Assembly (NCBI GenBank): GCA_945643635.1
Contig: CALZFC010000057.1
Coordinates: forward strand, 442,501 to 506,500
Direction: 5' to 3'
Length of the DNA stretch: 64,000 bases
Source of the DNA: Allodiplogaster sudhausi
Lineage: Eukaryota > Nematoda > Chromadorea > Rhabditida > Diplogasteridae
This document shows positions 59,727 to 64,000 of the stretch, one piece after another. The notes below the pieces were generated by a model. That model ran no database searches. It was not told the DNA's origin and saw nothing but the letters and a program-made list of their open reading frames with translations. The position numbers and the translations under genes were made by a program. Each line of letters opens with the position of its first letter. Within the stretch, counting starts at the first letter, position 1.

Positions 59727-59800
59727 AAACTCACATTTGCTTGAATTTATTCAAGGGAATTGCACATTCGCCTTGAATAAATTCAAGCAAATGTGAGTTT
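59727..59800. other. Perfect 30-bp inverted repeat (hairpin)
   Basis: The arm at 59727-59756 (AAACTCACATTTGCTTGAAT then TTATTCAAGG) is exactly complementary to 59771-59800, with a 14-base loop. Such a stem without mismatch is unusual. It could be a short MITE, a hairpin RNA precursor, or a palindrome made during repair. Confidence 0.9.
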
Positions 59801-59911
59801 CAACAAGAAAATGGCTTTTATGAAAAGATATCACTGTATCTTATGGATGGGGAATAAATGTTCAGATACAGACCTTCTAATAAGAGACGTACATACGTTT
59901 ATATTTCTCAC

Positions 59912-60039
59912 CAATATATCATCAAAAGAAGGAGGACGGCCGTTTATTGCTGGCCAAGACACCTCTTTGAATGAGGGGTCACAGTCATCAGCTTGCAACT
60001 GCCACGTGGTCTCGCTCTCTTCTTTCACAAATGACAGGC
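59912..60039 (-). CDS. Isolated coding exon, unidentified protein
   Basis: A 128-base open segment with a good acceptor (tttcacag) and donor (gtgaga), encoding LSFVKEESETTWQLQADD, CDPSFKEVSWPAING and PPSFDDIL. The composition is that of a normal soluble protein. I could not find partner exons with certainty. It may be the end or middle of a minus-strand gene whose other exons are short. Function unknown. Confidence 0.4.
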
Positions 60040-60274
60040 CTGTGAAATAAGAGGCAAGGAGAATATAGCCACCATTGTCCAGGAAAGAAGGCAAAATTAA
60101 CTGCTTAACTACATAATATTCCAACAAAATGGTCAACGAACAAAATAAAGCACTTCACTTTTAGAAAGTCATAAAAAAATTTACATTTCACCGCTATTAA
60201 AAGGATGATGACCTGATGCGATTTTTAGACGTATTTACCAGATATATTTTGTATTGTTCAATAATAGCTTACAG

Positions 60275-61011
60275 GAACGATCACTCTCCAGTGCATTCCC
60301 GGTCGAACTCGCCTTCTGCTGTCTCCTCAATCGGATGACGCCCGCCTCATGGCTCTCTCACGCTGGGCAGCCGCGGGCAACTGGAGGAAGCACCTGTGAA
60401 AGACAGCAACCTAGACTTGTTGAGTTTAGACGAAGGCGTGAAGGTGCCCGCAACCAAGAATCGTTAGTGATTGTTTGTTAGCTTTTTTGTTGTTGTTATA
60501 ATTCACGAATTCCAAAAAATTTACATAAAAATAAAAAAAAAATATTTACATAAAATAGGTACCTATCACATAAATATTTTACTTCATAAATATAATGCAA
60601 AAATTCGATCCTGATGAGACGGAATTAAAATTTTTCACGGTACCTTAGTTTCCGCCAAATATTCTACCTCAGCCTAGGCGATCTTCCGCAGCTTTTCTCT
60701 CTCGACTTTCTCTTCTTCCTTGTCTTCGCGAACGCTTTGCTCCTCTTCATGAACGCCGGTGGAGATATGAAAAAAGGATTTTTTAATAAAAGAATTTGTT
60801 TATCTTGAAATACTAAGCTTTCAAGTATTAAATTTTATTTGAATTATTTCTTATCATAACACTGAAGAACTTAATTATAATTAACCATAAGACAAAAATG
60901 TAAGAATTAAAAAAAATAAACCTCACCGACATTGTCCGAGTCGAGACCAGGCGCCGTCTTCGCTTCTTGTTCATCTCTCGTCAGGCTCCGCCCACCCGTC
61001 CACCAAGCTGA
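60275..61011 (+). CDS. C-terminal part of an unidentified membrane protein
   Basis: Three exons join in phase: 60275-60395, 60649-60758 and 60905-61011, ending at TGA. The protein reads TITLQCIPGRTRLLLSPQSD, then ALSRWAAAGNWRKHLF, then a strongly hydrophobic helix (DFLFFLVFANALLLFMNAG), then a basic tail (IVRVETRRRLRFLFISRQ, APPTRPPS). Upstream exons and the start were not found. The last acceptor (tgtaag) is weak. I do not recognise the family; a single or last membrane span followed by an Arg-rich cytoplasmic tail is all the sequence shows. Confidence 0.45.
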
Positions 61012-61556
61012 GCCGACTTGAGAAGAGGCAACCACTCGCGAGCGGAGGAGAGATGAGAAATGATGACTCGTATTCTTTGTCCGCATGCCCACCGATCGAA
61101 AGGGAATTTCAAAACATTTTAATGCGATGCAAAAATTTTATTTAGTGGCGCTTCTCACGTTCACTATATTGCCATATGCTAAAAAGAGCACATAAAATTG
61201 AAAGTGCAAATTCCAAATTTGGGAAAAAATAAAATTTCGCTACCAATATTCACTGAAAACGTCTCTGCATTAAGAAGAGTGCATCGAAGGACGTGAGTAG
61301 CACAAGGAATTGTGATTTAGGAAGAAAAGTTTGGATTAAGAGGTACGAAAAGTGCAACTCTACATATTCATCGTGTACTTTGATCGCATTAACCTTCGTA
61401 AACCTTCACTCAAAATTCGTATAAAAGGGAAGAACTTCGAAAGGAAACCATTCCATCATCACTTTTCGCTCGTGTGAGGTCGACTTCTGCATCGTTCTCC
61501 TTCTCCACCACACTCTCTCCACTCTCTCCGCTTTCCTCTTCTCCTCTCCACTTCCA
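61012..61556. other. Intergenic, likely promoter side of the ET-like gene
   Basis: AT-rich sequence with no supported exon. A purine-rich strand at 61475-61600 gives a Glu-rich open frame on the minus strand, which I regard as the shadow of the signal-peptide exon and its 5' leader. Confidence 0.45.
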
Positions 61557-62609
61557 ATGTTTCTCAAGACTGCGCTCCTCTTCCTCTTCTTCTGCCCGCA
61601 TCTCCGTGCTGTTAGTCGAAACTTTCAAAAGAGCCTCCTAATCAAATAAACACGGAATAAGTTTCCTCAAGGTTTTTTTTGTTCGACTATGCGGGTTTTG
61701 CTTGTTTTCAGGACGTTATCACATGTCATGAAGTAGGAGGAGGAGGCCTATGCGACAACGGATGCTACTACATTGTCTACTTCAACTCGCCTGAAGCGGA
61801 GCCAGAGTTGTCTATGAATCGTTCGGGTGGCTGTATGAAGCCAGAAGGCCTGCCAATGAACTGCGCACTCGACCCGCTTGACCAAGGGCTCCTCCATTGC
61901 CCTTGTTATAGTGAAATGTGCAACCGCAATACTATACAAGATGCAGCAGCTAACGTCCAATTGAAGGAGCAACTCCGCCTTAGATACAAGGTTGCAGAAA
62001 TCCAGTCATTTAAAAAGATTTTGTCTTTCATTTATAATACTGAAGCGCATTGACTGTGCCGGCTAAATCTCGCGTTCATCAATATGTTTTATGTAGTGGA
62101 AACGGTAGACAGTTTTGAAGGAGCTGACCGCAGCGACTACGGTTCGAACAACCGCACAAAACACTGAAACCACGCCTGCTTGCTCACCGTCGCCAGAGTC
62201 CACGACAATTTATCCGCGCCAGAGAACGTCTACGTCCAGCACTGGCCAGCCGCAGGTTCTTTGCACCTACCATTTACATGCATTAATATCCCTAACTTTG
62301 AGTACTTAAAAGTGTCGGTTTAGGTACCACTGATCATTGCGATCGCCGGCTTTGTATGTCTCGCAGTCGCCTTCGCTATTGCCTTCGTTGTTGTCCTGGG
62401 TACGGTAGCTTGTTGATGATTCCCGCCGAAATGAATTCAAATGAATTCCTTGTGTCACTTCAGTGCTATGGTACCTAAGCAATCGCCGTCTGAAGCTTCG
62501 CCTGGCCGCCCTCCATTCAACGGCTCCGCCCCGGGCGCCGTGCGCTGTGACTGAAAGTCATTCCAATAAAAGTGCGGAGAAAAACTTTTTTCAACTTTTT
62601 CGTGTTTAA
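61557..62609 (+). CDS. Type I membrane protein with ET-module-like Cys-rich domain
   Basis: Five exons close in phase into 229 residues: 61557-61610, 61712-61990, 62121-62255, 62324-62399 and 62464-62609. Exon 1 is a signal peptide (MFLKTALLFLFFCPHLRA). Exon 2 holds eight cysteines (ITCHEVG, LCDNGCYY, GGCMK, NCAL, HCPCYSEMCN), ending in CN as in nematode ET modules and other small disulphide folds. Exon 3 is a Thr/Ser-rich stalk (ATTVRTTAQNTETTPACS). Exon 4 is the membrane helix (LIIAIAGFVCLAVAFAIAF), and exon 5 a basic cytoplasmic tail (LWYLSNRRLKLRLAAL). An AATAAA at 62564 lies before the predicted TAA, so the exact 3' end is uncertain. ET-module proteins have no assigned function; ligand binding at the cell surface is a guess. 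Confidence 0.75.
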
Positions 62610-63069
62610 TATTCTTATTTATTTATTGGCCCAAAATCAAATGGCGACAACAACACTTCTGCGGTAAGAGATCAATATTTTTTAAAGATAATTTTAAACA
62701 TTGTTTATTCAGTTTAGTTTTTTATCAACATCATTTCCACAAGGGCATCTTCAGGTCGCCGTCACAAGAAATCGCAGGAAAATGGCATCCATAGATGAGT
62801 CTACGACTTGCGGAACTTTGGTTGAACTTTACTGAAGAACGAGTTTACGGTTTCACATCATAACAATGCTATTTCACCGAAAACGTTATCGATAGGACAC
62901 GCATATGTATATGAGAGTGCGATGAGCAAATTCTCATAATTTTGTCTTCCTTAAAGATTATGACACTGCGTCCCTTTCTCCAACATTTTTTTATATTTAA
63001 ATTAAATCTTTAGTTTTGGCAAAGACAATTTGTGACATCGTGGATAGTCTATGTTATTGTTATTCGCAG
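62610..63069. other. Spacer between ET-like and CUB genes
   Basis: A short open start (MATTTLLR, 62641-62663) with a GT donor may be the first exon of the next gene, but I could not link it in phase. No other feature is seen. Confidence 0.35.
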
Positions 63070-64000
63070 GGTACGACTACGAGCATCACTGAAACAACTG
63101 ACACGACGATTAGCCTCGTAATGCGATTTCGACGTTTAATTATGTATTAAATTTCTTATCGGCTAATTCATTTTGATTCTGGCATATTGTAGGACTCGAC
63201 TATGATGACCACAACAACGGAGGCGTCTTTGCAGACGTCTAAAGAGAAGCGTTTTCTATTCGTCCTGATACTTTATTAATTTTTATTCATTTTTTTTATT
63301 GACAAGCGATTAATATTTCGATGTGACAGCACAAATATGTGTAATGAAGAAAATATCGTTCATGCAGATTTCAGTTACTGAAAAAGAGTCATCAGGTGAA
63401 TGCATCACATTGTAGCTCTCGATCCACAAAAGCCGATGGCGCCTGCCACTTGTCCTGAGCCGTTATACTATACGAAACCGACAGTTGTAAGCATTCATTT
63501 ATCGTTATAACCTAAAAATTATTCTTCCAAAATCTGAGAACAAAATTCACTGAAATATTCTTAATAATATTTCTAAGATCTACTCGCCGTCGTATCCAGG
63601 CCCACCGGGCGCCGTGCGCTGTGACTACTTCTTTGTTGTCAACGAACGGCAACGTGTCAAGGTCCATTATTAACAATGTTTCACTTGAAGGAGAGTTTGG
63701 GGTTTGAATTCAATCCATAATCTCATTAAATATCATTCAATTGTAAACAAAACGGAATAGATTTCTATACTCTTCAAATTCGGCTTCAATCATGAATATA
63801 TGGCATTATCAGATAACTATCGAGGAATTCTCTGTGAACTCGTGCTGCGACAAACTGGAGCTCTACAACGGGGCGTTTGAAATGACGCCTTATGTAACGT
63901 AAGTTGATCTCTGAGATATTTATTTATTTTTGCTTTTATGTACATTTTGGAGAGAGTTTTGAGCCCTTCAAATTCATCATGAACTATTCACTTCGGTTGT
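63070..64000 (+). CDS. CUB-domain protein, 5' part, runs off the window
   Basis: Exons 63368-63395, 63416-63486, 63578-63661, 63813-63898 and about 63957 onward join in phase. The protein has a Pro-rich lead with one Cys (MAPATCPEPLYYTKPTV), then CUB features: IYSPSYPGPPGAV, RCDYFFVV, the IEEF...CCDKLELYNG core, and FEPFKFIMNY. CUB domains are extracellular beta-sandwiches and the family is expanded in nematodes, often in secreted or pathogen-responsive proteins. A Thr-rich exon at 63070-63117 (GTTTSITETTDTTISL) ends in phase 0 and can be joined upstream. Another Thr-rich open segment, 63193-63279, ends in a stop and may be an alternative end. The signal peptide was not found. Confidence 0.65.

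Noticed and set aside
61410..61628. Glu-rich open frame on the minus strand
   Set aside because: It lies antisense to the signal-peptide exon and pyrimidine-rich leader of the ET-like gene, which is supported by phase-consistent splicing.

Overview
The window looks like nematode nuclear DNA. Introns are mostly 50-100 bases with GT/AG ends and TTTCAG-like acceptors. The few single-copy genes encode small cysteine-rich type I membrane proteins (one resembling the nematode ET module), a CUB protein, a Gly/His-rich secreted protein and a short ionotropic glutamate receptor. No rRNA, tRNA, operon-type prokaryotic gene or viral gene was seen. The species cannot be named from the sequence.

Layout. 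1-3054 is almost only CT/GA simple repeat. 3055-6297 holds two foldback elements (long inverted repeats) that abut and share a TTAA. About 6.3-20.4 kb is a decayed array of roughly ten copies of a 1-1.5 kb non-coding module. Into it have inserted a Helitron (8942-10502) and pogo-like MITEs (11690-12008 and 17575-17995, plus an inverted fragment at 15411-15619). The Helitron carries a 12-unit minisatellite in which nearly every 49-base half-unit is a five-pentamer heat-shock element. 20.4-22.0 kb is CT-rich spacer.

22011-31035 and 48673-59517 are two diverged members of one DNA transposon family with CACACA(G/A)AAAA ends and 2-bp flanking repeats. Each encodes on the minus strand a zinc-finger/HDLYEG transposase-like ORF1 and a companion ORF2. 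Each end has an array of palindromic motifs specific to that copy. ORF1 is damaged in both copies, in different ways; ORF2 looks intact in both. 31-38 kb is purine/pyrimidine repeat, including a fresh 518-bp tandem duplication.

38.3-48.4 kb and 59.5-64 kb form the gene islands: an ionotropic receptor (38309-41493, +), a Gly/His-rich secreted protein (42366-43452, -), a complete MULE with 10-bp target duplication and an intact six-exon gene lacking the catalytic core (44575-46811), a membrane-protein gene whose signal-peptide exon may lie on the far side of transposon copy 2, an unidentified membrane protein (60275-61011, +), an ET-like receptor (61557-62609, +) and a CUB gene running off the end. 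Gene models were built by hand from splice sites and reading phase; most phases close exactly, and exceptions are stated.
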